Source of the DNA: Microbacterium soli
GTDB lineage: Bacteria > Actinomycetota > Actinomycetes > Actinomycetales > Microbacteriaceae
Assembly (NCBI RefSeq): GCF_039539005.1
Contig: NZ_BAABCP010000001.1
Span: 1,178,001-1,242,000 of the forward strand
Direction: 5' to 3'
DNA length: 64,000 nucleotides
Part shown: piece by piece, positions 55,975-64,000 of the stretch
Position numbering within the stretch: the stretch's first letter is position 1
How the letters are laid out: every line of letters begins with the position of its first letter
Made by a program: the position numbers and the translations under genes
Notes under the pieces: generated by a model
The model's database searches: none
Told to the model about the DNA's origin: nothing
What the model saw: the letters and a program-made list of their open reading frames with translations, nothing else

Positions 55975-57303
55975 TCAGCGGTGATAGATGTCGAGGCCCG
56001 CGCGCAGGCGCTCGACGAGGTCCCGGATCTCGTCCGGGGTGATGACCAGCGGGGGTGCGACCATCACGGTCAGGATGCGGCTCTCCCCCGAGTGGTACGG
56101 GGTGGCCGGGTACAGGATCAGCCCGGCCTCCCGCAGCGCCCCGAGCAGGTCGCCCATCCTGTGTGCTGCCGCCCCGTCACGGGCGACGACATCGATGGCG
56201 TTCATCAGGCCGATGCCCCGCACCGCGGTGATCACCTCGGGCCGCCGGAGCTGCTCGCCCCGGAGGAGAGCACGCAGCTCGGCACCCCGCTGATCCGCCT
56301 CGGCGAGGAACTCCGGGTCGAGGGTGATCCGCGAGGCGGCCAGTCCGACCGCGCTCGCGATCGGCGTGTTCATGTAGGTGTGCCCGAGGCCCACCCCGCC
56401 GGCGCCGGCGAGCCGGTCGGCGATCGCCGGACGCGCGATGACCCCGGCCAGGGCGCCGTAGCCTCCGCTGACCCCCTTGCCGAAGGTCAGGATGTCGGGC
56501 TCGAGGCCGAAATGCTCGCACGCGAACGCCCGTCCGGTCCGACCGAATCCGGTCATGACCTCGTCGACGATGAGCAGCGCACCCGCCTCGGCGCACCGGC
56601 GGCGCACGCGCTCGATGTACGCGTTCGACGGCACGATGGCACCGCCTGCGGCTCCGCTGACGACCTCGAGCATCACCGCGGCCAGCGCTCCGTCCGCGAC
56701 GACGTCGAAGGCGGCGTCGACGCGGCGCAGCAGGTCCGCCTCGTCGTCGTCGGTCAGCTCGGGGGCCGGCGCGGGCATGCGCGCCAGCTCCAGCAGATAG
56801 CGCTCCATGCCCTCGCGGCGCTCGGCCAGCCCGGTGAGAGAGAGCGCACCGAGCGTGGCCCCGTGGTAGCTCCGGTCACGGGCGAGCACGACCGTGCGGC
56901 CCTGCTCGCCCCGTGCCGCCCAGTAGCGGGCGGCCAGGCTCAGCGCCAGCTCGTTGGCGTCGGACCCGCTGCTGACGAACAGGCACCGCTCGAGGTCGCC
57001 GGGGGCGGCATCCGCGATGAGCGCGGCCAGCTCCTCCGTCGGACCGTTGCGGAACTGGGTGCGGTGCGCGAAGGCGATGGCCTCCGCCTGTGCGGCCAGG
57101 GCCGCGGCGATGTCCTTCCTGCCGTGCCCGAGATTCGCGGCGAGCGCTCCCGAGCTGCCGTCGAGGAAGCGACGCCCGTCGAGGCTCTCGATGTACACGC
57201 CGTCGCCGGAGACCGCGTAGGGGAGATCGGCCGCATGCGCGCCCGCACCGAGCAGGTGCTCGGTGGTGGTCGGAGGCGTGACGACCGCTGCCGCCTCGCT
57301 CAT
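55975..57303 (-). CDS. Class III (omega) aminotransferase
   Basis: A 442-residue PLP enzyme of aminotransferase class III, which includes beta-alanine-pyruvate, GABA and ornithine transaminases. SSGSDANE (111-118) holds the phosphate site, and YHG (146-148) is the ring-stacking region. Asp247 in LLIVDEVMTGFGRTG contacts the PLP nitrogen, and Lys276 in TFGKGVSGGYG forms the Schiff base. The start overlaps the hydrolase stop by 4 nt, so its substrate is probably the amino acid released by that hydrolase. A beta-amino acid would give a 3-oxo acid, which fits the CoA-transferase and thiolase in the divergent operon. Confidence 0.92.
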   Translation of the reverse strand: MSEAAAVVTPPTTTEHLLGAGAHAADLPYAVSGDGVYIESLDGRRFLDGSSGALAANLGHGRKDIAAALAAQAEAIAFAHRTQFRNGPTEELAALIADAAPGDLERCLFVSSGSDANELALSLAARYWAARGEQGRTVVLARDRSYHGATLGALSLTGLAERREGMERYLLELARMPAPAPELTDDDEADLLRRVDAAFDVVADGALAAVMLEVVSGAAGGAIVPSNAYIERVRRRCAEAGALLIVDEVMTGFGRTGRAFACEHFGLEPDILTFGKGVSGGYGALAGVIARPAIADRLAGAGGVGLGHTYMNTPIASAVGLAASRITLDPEFLAEADQRGAELRALLRGEQLRRPEVITAVRGIGLMNAIDVVARDGAAAHRMGDLLGALREAGLILYPATPYHSGESRILTVMVAPPLVITPDEIRDLVERLRAGLDIYHR

Positions 57304-58181
57304 TCTGCGGCCTTGGGCGCGGCCAGGGAGGCGTACATCTCCGGCCGGCGAGCGCCGAAGAAGTTCATGGCGCCGCCGCGCACGCTGTCGCAGAACTCGG
57401 GGTCGACGTCCGCGTAGGCGATCTCCTCACCGTCGCCGCACTCGACGAGCACCTGCCCGCGCGGGTCGAACACGACGGACTGGCCGGGGTAGCGCGAGCC
57501 GGGCACGACGCCGTCGCCGAGCACGGGGCCCACCTTGTTGACGCCCGCGACGTAGATGCTGTTCTGGAACGCGTACACCTGGAGCTCGGAGCGCCAGATC
57601 TCGCGGATGATCGAGTCGCGGTAGGACGCGGTGGGCACGAACAGCATCTGCGCGCCCTGCAGCGCGTACGCACGGCCGCACTCCGGGAAGTGCCGGTCGT
57701 AGCAGATGACGGACCCGGTCGAGATCCCCGCGATGGGGTCGGGGAGCACGAAGCCGGTGTCGCCGCCGGAGAAGTAGAACCCCTCGTCGGCGCCCTTCTG
57801 CCCGTTCGTGTCGCCGAGCACGGGGATGTGGGTCTTGCGGTACTTGCCGGTGATGCCGCGTTCGGGGTCGAGGTAGACCACGGTGTTGTACCGGGTGTCG
57901 CCGTCGAGCTCGTACAGCGGGAGCAGCACGGCGGCGCCGGTGCGGCGCACGGCGTCGAGCAGGGCGTCCGTCGACGGGCCGGGGACGGTCTCGGCGAGCG
58001 CGAAGTGGTCGGTGTCGCCGTCGTCGTAGCAGAAGTAGTCGGTGGTGGCCAGTTCGTGGAAGAGGACGAGCTTGGCGCCGTTGGCCGCGGCTTCTTCGAC
58101 GATCGACACCATCTTCGCGCGGTTCGCCTCAACGGCGGCGGTGCTCTCGAACTGGGCGATGGCAATGCGGGTGGAAGGCAC
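57300..58181 (-). CDS. Carbon-nitrogen hydrolase (nitrilase superfamily, carbamoyl-amidase type)
   Basis: A 293-residue nitrilase-fold amidohydrolase. The catalytic triad is Glu43 (FHELAT), Lys116 (GKYRKTHIP) and Cys160 (SVICYDRHFPE). The RKTHIPVLGD and GFYFSGGDTGF stretches are closest to N-carbamoylputrescine amidases and beta-ureidopropionases, which remove a carbamoyl group as CO2 and NH3. The start is GTG 58181 with an AGGAG site; the longer open frame lacks one. It heads the minus-strand operon (hydrolase, aminotransferase, transporter, LysR). Its expected role is to open the N-carbamoyl product of the hydantoinase-like enzyme encoded divergently. Confidence 0.88.
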   Translation of the reverse strand: MPSTRIAIAQFESTAAVEANRAKMVSIVEEAAANGAKLVLFHELATTDYFCYDDGDTDHFALAETVPGPSTDALLDAVRRTGAAVLLPLYELDGDTRYNTVVYLDPERGITGKYRKTHIPVLGDTNGQKGADEGFYFSGGDTGFVLPDPIAGISTGSVICYDRHFPECGRAYALQGAQMLFVPTASYRDSIIREIWRSELQVYAFQNSIYVAGVNKVGPVLGDGVVPGSRYPGQSVVFDPRGQVLVECGDGEEIAYADVDPEFCDSVRGGAMNFFGARRPEMYASLAAPKAAE

Positions 58182-58267
58182 TCTGACTCCTGTCTCGGTG
58201 GTGCCGAGAGGATGCTCGGCGACGACGGGCTGTTGTGCGCAGCAACATTTCCACCACTTGCGATCCG

Positions 58268-58297
58268 TGTCCAATACCTGATCAGTCCCTGATTGAG
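58268..58297. promoter_or_regulatory. Copy 2 of the shared 30-bp regulatory motif in the divergent catabolic promoter
   Basis: The motif begins TGTCCAATACC and includes the perfect dyad ATCAG-TCC-CTGAT (58281-58293). It lies 87 nt before the hydrolase start and just upstream of a -10-like CATAAT (58309-58314) for the plus-strand operon, in the place of a -35 element. This position suits an activator such as LysR. Confidence 0.7.
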
Positions 58298-58308
58298 TTG
58301 AAATCGCA

Positions 58309-58314
58309 CATAAT
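58309..58314 (+). promoter_or_regulatory. Putative -10 box (CATAAT) for the hydantoinase operon
   Basis: CATAAT lies 12 nt after the 30-bp motif. The -35 is replaced by the motif, suggesting an activator-dependent promoter with a leader of about 80 nt. Confidence 0.4.
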
Positions 58315-58402
58315 CGAGTTCCGTGCATTCATATCGAGTTCATCTCAGTCCATGCCCGATTCGGTCCTGGCATGTGCATCCCCCATCTGCGAAGCTCGGA
58401 TC

Positions 58403-59803
58403 ATGCGCACCCGCGACGACCTCAGCATCCGGAACGCTCGTCTGACGATCGACGGCGACCCCGTCGACATCGGCATCGTCGACGGGCGGATCGTCTCCCT
58501 GACGGCATCCGCCGTCGGCGTCGGCGCCACCGGACCGAACGTGCTCGACGCCGAAGGACGTCTCGCACTGCCCGGTGCGATCGACCCGCACATCCATCTG
58601 GGCAACGGCCCGCACAGCGTGTACGACGACCTGGTGACGGAGACACGGATGGCCGTGGCCGGCGGGGTCACCACGATCTTCCCGTTCCTCATCTCGCCCG
58701 ACTCGTACACCGAGCTCATGGACGGTCTGGCCGACGCCGTGTCCGAGAACAGCCTCGTCGACGTCTTCCCGCAGCTGGGGATCGTCGGGAGTGAGCAGAT
58801 CGGCCAGGTCGCCGAGCTGCACCGCCGATACGGGGTGCGCGGCTTCAAGTGCTTCATGGGCTACAAGGGAACGGATGCCTCGCCCAGCGGCATCCGTGGG
58901 ATCGACGACGCGACCATCCTCGAACTCATGACCCTCGTCGCGAGGATCCCCGGCGGACGACTGACCGTCCACCCCGAGAACATGGAGATCGTCGACGCCG
59001 CCCGCACGCGCGTCGAAGCCGCCGATCCGGCCGGTTCCCTCCCCTCGTGGAACCGCGCCCGTCCGGCCATCGCCGAGACGGAGGCGATCGGCCGCGCGCT
59101 CGCGTTCGCCCGTGCGACCGGCTGCCCGATCGCCATCCCGCACATCAGCGTCGGCAGCGACGTCGCCGTCCTGCGCGCGCAGGCAGCGGGTGTCGACGTC
59201 GTCTTCGAGACGTGCCCGCACTTCACGACCTTCAGCTGCGAGGATGAGCTCGGCACGTGGGGCAAGGTGAACCCCCCGCTGCGCACCCCCGCCGAGCGCG
59301 ACGACCTCGCCGCCGCGATCCGCCGGGGGGAGATCGACACGCTCGGCAGCGACCACTGCCCGTTCGACGCCCCGACCAAGGAGATCGACAAGGGCATCTG
59401 GGGCGCGCGCGCCGGCATCCCGAACGGGTCGGCGGTCATCCTGCCCGCCGCCCTGCAGCTGCTGGCCGACGACCCGGATCCGGAGGCCGTCGTCCGACTG
59501 ACCTCGCGCAACGCCGCCGGGCGCTACGGCATCCCCGGCAAGGGCCGCATCGCGCTGGGCGCCGACGCCGACATCGCCCTCATCGATCTCGGCGTCCCCG
59601 AGCCCTTCGACTCGGCGCGCCTCGGCGGCGTCGCGACGGCCTCGCCCTACGACGGCCGCAGCTTCACCGACAGCGTGTGGGCGACCATCGCACGGGGTGC
59701 GGTCGTCTATGCCGACGGCACCGCCCGCACCCCGGACGGACACGCGCGCCTGGTCGGGCTCGACGCCGCGACCGGCGGCGCAGAAGGAGGAGCGCTCGGA
59801 TGA
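58403..59803 (+). CDS. Dihydropyrimidinase/hydantoinase/dihydroorotase-family cyclic amidohydrolase
   Basis: A 466-residue binuclear-metal amidohydrolase. Metal ligands are His63 and His65 (DPHIHLG), the carboxylated Lys149 (GFKCFMGYK), His190 (VHPEN), His247 (PHIS) and Asp317 (GSDHCPF). The GKVNPPLR segment is typical of allantoinase and dihydroorotase types, while the FKCFMGYK and HPEN motifs occur across hydantoinases. It should open a cyclic amide or ureide ring to an N-carbamoyl (or amide) acid. ATG 58403 has only a weak ribosome-binding site; ATG 58352 is a possible alternative. The stop overlaps the CoA-transferase alpha gene (ATGA). Confidence 0.88.
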   Translation: MRTRDDLSIRNARLTIDGDPVDIGIVDGRIVSLTASAVGVGATGPNVLDAEGRLALPGAIDPHIHLGNGPHSVYDDLVTETRMAVAGGVTTIFPFLISPDSYTELMDGLADAVSENSLVDVFPQLGIVGSEQIGQVAELHRRYGVRGFKCFMGYKGTDASPSGIRGIDDATILELMTLVARIPGGRLTVHPENMEIVDAARTRVEAADPAGSLPSWNRARPAIAETEAIGRALAFARATGCPIAIPHISVGSDVAVLRAQAAGVDVVFETCPHFTTFSCEDELGTWGKVNPPLRTPAERDDLAAAIRRGEIDTLGSDHCPFDAPTKEIDKGIWGARAGIPNGSAVILPAALQLLADDPDPEAVVRLTSRNAAGRYGIPGKGRIALGADADIALIDLGVPEPFDSARLGGVATASPYDGRSFTDSVWATIARGAVVYADGTARTPDGHARLVGLDAATGGAEGGALG

Positions 59804-60489
59804 TCTCGAAGACGACGGCGGATGCCGCGGAGGCCGTCTCCGCGATCCGCGACGGGATGACGGTGATGATCGGCGGCTTCGGCACGGCCGGACAGCCCGT
59901 CGAGCTCATCGACGCGCTCGTCGCCCACGGCGCGGGCGACCTCACCGTCATCAGCAACAACGCCGGAAACGGCACGACGGGCATCGCCGCCCTCCTCGCG
60001 GCCGGCCGGGTGCGCAGGGTCGTGTGCTCGTTCCCCCGGCAGGCGGACTCCCAGGTCTTCGACGCGCTGTACCGCAGCGGCGAGGTCGAACTCGAACTCG
60101 TGCCCCAGGGGAACCTCGCCGAGCGCATCCGCGCGGCAGGCGCCGGCATCGGCGCGTTCTACACCCCCACCGGCTACGGAACCCTCCTCGCCGAGGGCAA
60201 GGAGACCCGCGAGATCGACGGACGGATGTACGTCCTCGAGCATCCGCTGCACGCCGATGTCGCACTGATCGGTGCGCACCGCGGTGACCGCTGGGGCAAC
60301 CTCGTGTACCGAAAGACGGCCCGCAACTTCGGCCCCGTCATGGCCGCGGCCGCGCGGACGACGATCGCCCAGGTCGACGAGGTCGTCGAACTCGGGGACC
60401 TCGACCCCGAAGCCGTGATCACCCCGGGCATCTACGTCGACCACGTCGTGCCCGTCGGTGCACGCACGCAGACAGGAGCAGACGCATGA
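59800..60489 (+). CDS. 3-oxoacid CoA-transferase subunit A
   Basis: A 229-residue alpha subunit of family I CoA-transferases (PcaI/ScoA type). The glycine motif VMIGGFGTAGQPVELIDAL is at about 20-38, with ISNNAGNG and the YTPTGYGT region further on. A strong AGGAGG precedes the ATG, and both ends overlap neighbours by 4 nt. With subunit B it moves CoA from succinyl-CoA to a 3-oxo acid such as 3-oxoadipate or acetoacetate. Confidence 0.92.
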   Translation: MISKTTADAAEAVSAIRDGMTVMIGGFGTAGQPVELIDALVAHGAGDLTVISNNAGNGTTGIAALLAAGRVRRVVCSFPRQADSQVFDALYRSGEVELELVPQGNLAERIRAAGAGIGAFYTPTGYGTLLAEGKETREIDGRMYVLEHPLHADVALIGAHRGDRWGNLVYRKTARNFGPVMAAAARTTIAQVDEVVELGDLDPEAVITPGIYVDHVVPVGARTQTGADA

Positions 60490-61142
60490 CCACGCGCATC
60501 AGCCGCTCCGAACTGGCGGCGCACATCGCCGCCGCGATCGGCGAGGGCGAGATCGTCAACCTCGGCATCGGCGCGCCGACCCTCGTGGCCGACCATCTTC
60601 CCGCAGACCGGGAGATCATCCTGCACACCGAGAACGGGATGCTGGGGATGGGCGGTCGCCCCCCGGCCGGTCAGGAGGACCCGGATCTCATCAACGCCGG
60701 GAAGGAGCCGGTGACCGCGAAACCCGGCGCCGCGTACTTCCACCACGCCGACTCCTTCGCCATGATGCGCGGCGGACATCTCGACGTGTGCGTACTCGGC
60801 GCGTTCCAGGTGTCCGAGCACGGCGACCTCGCCAACTGGTCCACCGGTGAGCCGGACGCCATCCCCGCCGTGGGCGGGGCGATGGACCTCGCCCTGGGCG
60901 CGAAGCGCGTGTTCGTGATGACCGACCTGCTCGCCAGGGACGGCAGCTCCAAGCTCGTCTCGCAGTGCACGTATCCCGTCACCGCGCTGAACTGCGTGAG
61001 CCGCGTCTACACCGACCGCGCCGTCTTCGACGTGACCGGCGACGGGCTGGCCGTGATCACCCTGTTCGGCGACAACACGGTCGCCGAACTGAGCGACCTG
61101 ACCGGTCTGACGCTCATCGACGCCACCGAGTCCGGGGCCTGA
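60486..61142 (+). CDS. 3-oxoacid CoA-transferase subunit B
   Basis: A 218-residue beta subunit with the catalytic glutamate Glu49 in LHTENGMLGMG, matching the family SENG motif. GGHLDVCVLGAFQVSEHGDLANW and GGAMDLALGAKRVFVMT are further family blocks. Both subunits together form the PcaIJ/ScoAB-type enzyme. It is followed 25 nt later by the thiolase. Confidence 0.93.
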   Translation: MTTRISRSELAAHIAAAIGEGEIVNLGIGAPTLVADHLPADREIILHTENGMLGMGGRPPAGQEDPDLINAGKEPVTAKPGAAYFHHADSFAMMRGGHLDVCVLGAFQVSEHGDLANWSTGEPDAIPAVGGAMDLALGAKRVFVMTDLLARDGSSKLVSQCTYPVTALNCVSRVYTDRAVFDVTGDGLAVITLFGDNTVAELSDLTGLTLIDATESGA

Positions 61143-61167
61143 GGGCCCCGACCTGAGAGGAGACACC

Positions 61168-62337
<1,170 letters not shown>

Positions 62338-62368
62338 TCCGCGCGGATCGCGGGGAGCGGACGCGACG

Positions 62369-63964
62369 TCAGGTCGTGGCGAGGTCACGGCGACGGAAGC
62401 CGACGAACCCGACCAGCAGCAGGAAGAGCGTCACCAGGCTGATCCAGAGCAGTCCCCATCCGTCGGCACCGGATTCGGTGACGTTCGGGACGTGCCAGAA
62501 GGGGCTGATCGCGAGGACCCAGTCCCACAGCTTGAACGTCGGCCCGAGCAGGGTCAGCACGAATGCGGCGAAGACGCCGACCCAGGCCGCGAGCGACACC
62601 TCGGGACGCGCGCCGATCACGGCGACGGAGACGGCCGTGATCGTCCAGACGGCGGGGATCGTTGCCGCCGCCTGCAGGACGGTGTCGCCGAATCCCGCGC
62701 CGATGTCCGCACCGGCGGCCAGCGCGGCGATGATGACACCCGCGATGAGGACGTGCACCGCCGGCACGATCAGCGCCAGGACCACGTTCGACGCGTAGAA
62801 GCGGGGGCGCGAGACCGCACCGGCCAGGAGGGGTTCGACCCGGTCCTCCATCTCCTCGCTGCGGATCTTGACCATCACCTGCACGCCCGGGATCGCGGCG
62901 ATGATGCCGACGAGGCTGAGGATCGTGACGAGGAACGCGCTCGTGAGCGCCTCCGGGGTGGCGGCGCCGGCGGCGAGGATCGCGGCGACCGCACTGTCCT
63001 TGCCGAGCAGGTCCTGGATCGACGCCGCGAAGGAGCCGAACACCACGCCGAGCAGGGCGAACGCGATGGTCCAGGTGAGGATCGGACCCCTGTTCAGCGT
63101 GACCGCCAGGTGCCGGGTGGACCGCACCCGTCCTCGGGCGGGGCCGGGGCGGGGCGCGATGGCGCCCTGACCGAAGTCGCGACGGGCCTGAAGCACGAAC
63201 GCGATGATCAGCGCGACGACGGTGAGGGCGAGCGCGTACAGGAGAGGCCACCCGTCGTTCCCGGTCGCGGGTCGGGTCTCGGTCATCCACCCCAGCGGGT
63301 TGATCCAGATCGTCCACGATGGGGCGCCGACCGAGTAGGCGAATCCGCGCATGATGAACAGCACGCCCAGGGCGCCGACGGCGAGGGAGCTCGCGGTGCG
63401 GGCGTCGGAGCCGAGCTGCGCGGTCACCCCCGCGATGCCGGTGAACATCCATCCGGTCGCGGTGAACGTCGCCGCCAGCAGCACCGACGCCGGCCAGTCC
63501 CCTCCGCACAGCCCGGTGACGGCGGCGGAGACGACGCCGACGAGGACGGAGCCGATCAGTGCCACACCGACGCCGGCGAGCAGTCGGCTGCCGCGGCCGA
63601 GCACGCCCGAGGCCAGCAGCTCCGCCTGACCGGAGTCCTCCTGGCCGCGGGTGGCCTTCGTCACGGTGAGGATCGCGCCGAGCGCGACGAGGAACCCTGC
63701 CAGCGCGAGCGACCGCCAGGCGTTGAACCCGTCGCTGGTGTGCACATCGAAGGCGGGGCCGAAGACGATGCCCAGGGCGGGATTCGCGCGGAGCGCGGTC
63801 GACAGGCCCGCGCGGTCTTCGGCGGTGGGGAAGATCCACGGATAGACGAGCACGGACGACGCCGAGAGCGCCGTGGCGATGGCGATCCACGGGGCGAAGC
63901 CGCGCAGGTCGTGCCGCAGGGAGGCGACCAGCAGCGGGCGGATGCCCGCGAGCACCGTGCTCAC
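62369..63964 (-). CDS. ABC-2 type exporter permease
   Basis: A 531-residue membrane protein with about 12 helices in two similar halves, resembling the polyketide-antibiotic/TetAB-type ABC exporter permeases of actinobacteria. Typical features are the early TKATRGQEDSGQAELLASG and the later VKIRSEEMEDRVEPLLAGAVSR cytoplasmic loops. It needs an ATPase partner. The GTG start overlaps the stop of the truncated gene at the window edge, which is the natural candidate. Confidence 0.85.
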   Translation of the reverse strand: MSTVLAGIRPLLVASLRHDLRGFAPWIAIATALSASSVLVYPWIFPTAEDRAGLSTALRANPALGIVFGPAFDVHTSDGFNAWRSLALAGFLVALGAILTVTKATRGQEDSGQAELLASGVLGRGSRLLAGVGVALIGSVLVGVVSAAVTGLCGGDWPASVLLAATFTATGWMFTGIAGVTAQLGSDARTASSLAVGALGVLFIMRGFAYSVGAPSWTIWINPLGWMTETRPATGNDGWPLLYALALTVVALIIAFVLQARRDFGQGAIAPRPGPARGRVRSTRHLAVTLNRGPILTWTIAFALLGVVFGSFAASIQDLLGKDSAVAAILAAGAATPEALTSAFLVTILSLVGIIAAIPGVQVMVKIRSEEMEDRVEPLLAGAVSRPRFYASNVVLALIVPAVHVLIAGVIIAALAAGADIGAGFGDTVLQAAATIPAVWTITAVSVAVIGARPEVSLAAWVGVFAAFVLTLLGPTFKLWDWVLAISPFWHVPNVTESGADGWGLLWISLVTLFLLLVGFVGFRRRDLATT

Positions 63965-64000
63965 GGCTCCGCCGCCGCATCCGCGTCGTTCTCGTACAGA
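63961..64000 (-). CDS. 3' end of an upstream gene, probably the ABC exporter ATP-binding protein (partial)
   Basis: On the minus strand the last 12 codons (LYENDADAAAEP, then TGA) are visible before the window ends. The TGA overlaps the GTG start of the permease. The product name is inferred from this coupling only. Confidence 0.45.
   Translation of the reverse strand, partial: LYENDADAAAEP

Overview
The window is high-GC DNA (roughly 70% G+C) densely packed with genes, many overlapping by ATGA/GTGA. An actinobacterial NucS endonuclease, an Mrp antiporter with fused A and B subunits, a pair of YhgE/Pip proteins and several start codons lying 6-7 nt after a TANNNT -10 box (leaderless style) point to a Gram-positive actinobacterium. 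A Microbacteriaceae member such as Microbacterium is likely, but that genus call is inference. No rRNA, tRNA, CRISPR array, transposase or phage gene was seen.

Layout. 0.1-7.4 kb: AI-2E-type permease, a quaternary-amine (glycine betaine/choline type) ABC importer operon, a DUF427 protein, a lactonase-type beta-propeller and purA. 7.6-9.8 kb: a proline-rich membrane protein and a MoxR AAA+ ATPase. 9.9-21.4 kb: a catabolic block with an oligopeptide-type ABC importer, an M32-like carboxypeptidase, an aspartoacylase-like protein, an amidohydrolase, a GntR/FCD regulator and an amidase. 21.5-26.9 kb: DUF58, two VWA proteins and accessory membrane proteins, which are the usual partners of MoxR. The catabolic block therefore appears to sit inside a MoxR-DUF58-VWA locus. 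26.9-38.2 kb: BadF-type kinase, argG, TetR with two YhgE/Pip proteins, penicillin acylase. 38.2-44.5 kb: Mrp Na+/H+ antiporter operon. 44.6-52.3 kb: LacI/MFS pair, two-component system, Sap-type membrane protein, nucS, HAD hydrolase, cold-shock protein, small membrane protein. 52.4-62.3 kb: a second catabolic cluster. 62.4-64 kb: ABC-2 type exporter permease, cut by the window edge.

The most interesting part is 52.4-62.3 kb. A dihydropyrimidinase/hydantoinase-like hydrolase, a carbamoyl-amidase-like nitrilase, a class III aminotransferase, a two-subunit 3-oxoacid CoA-transferase and a thiolase form a logical chain: cyclic ureide, N-carbamoyl amino acid, (beta-)amino acid, 3-oxo acid, 3-oxoacyl-CoA, acetyl-CoA plus acyl-CoA. 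An MHS-type transporter, a LysR regulator and an LLM-class flavin/F420 oxidoreductase accompany them. Two copies of a 30-bp motif (25/30 identical) lie before the LLM gene and in the divergent promoter region, tying the cluster into one probable regulon.

The 9.9-21.4 kb block has its own regulatory signature: TGTCGACA/TGTCGGCA elements, three of them exactly 20 bp apart, in both of its divergent intergenic regions. Its aspartoacylase-like and M32-like enzymes depart from canonical metal-site or substrate-site motifs, suggesting a specialised substrate.
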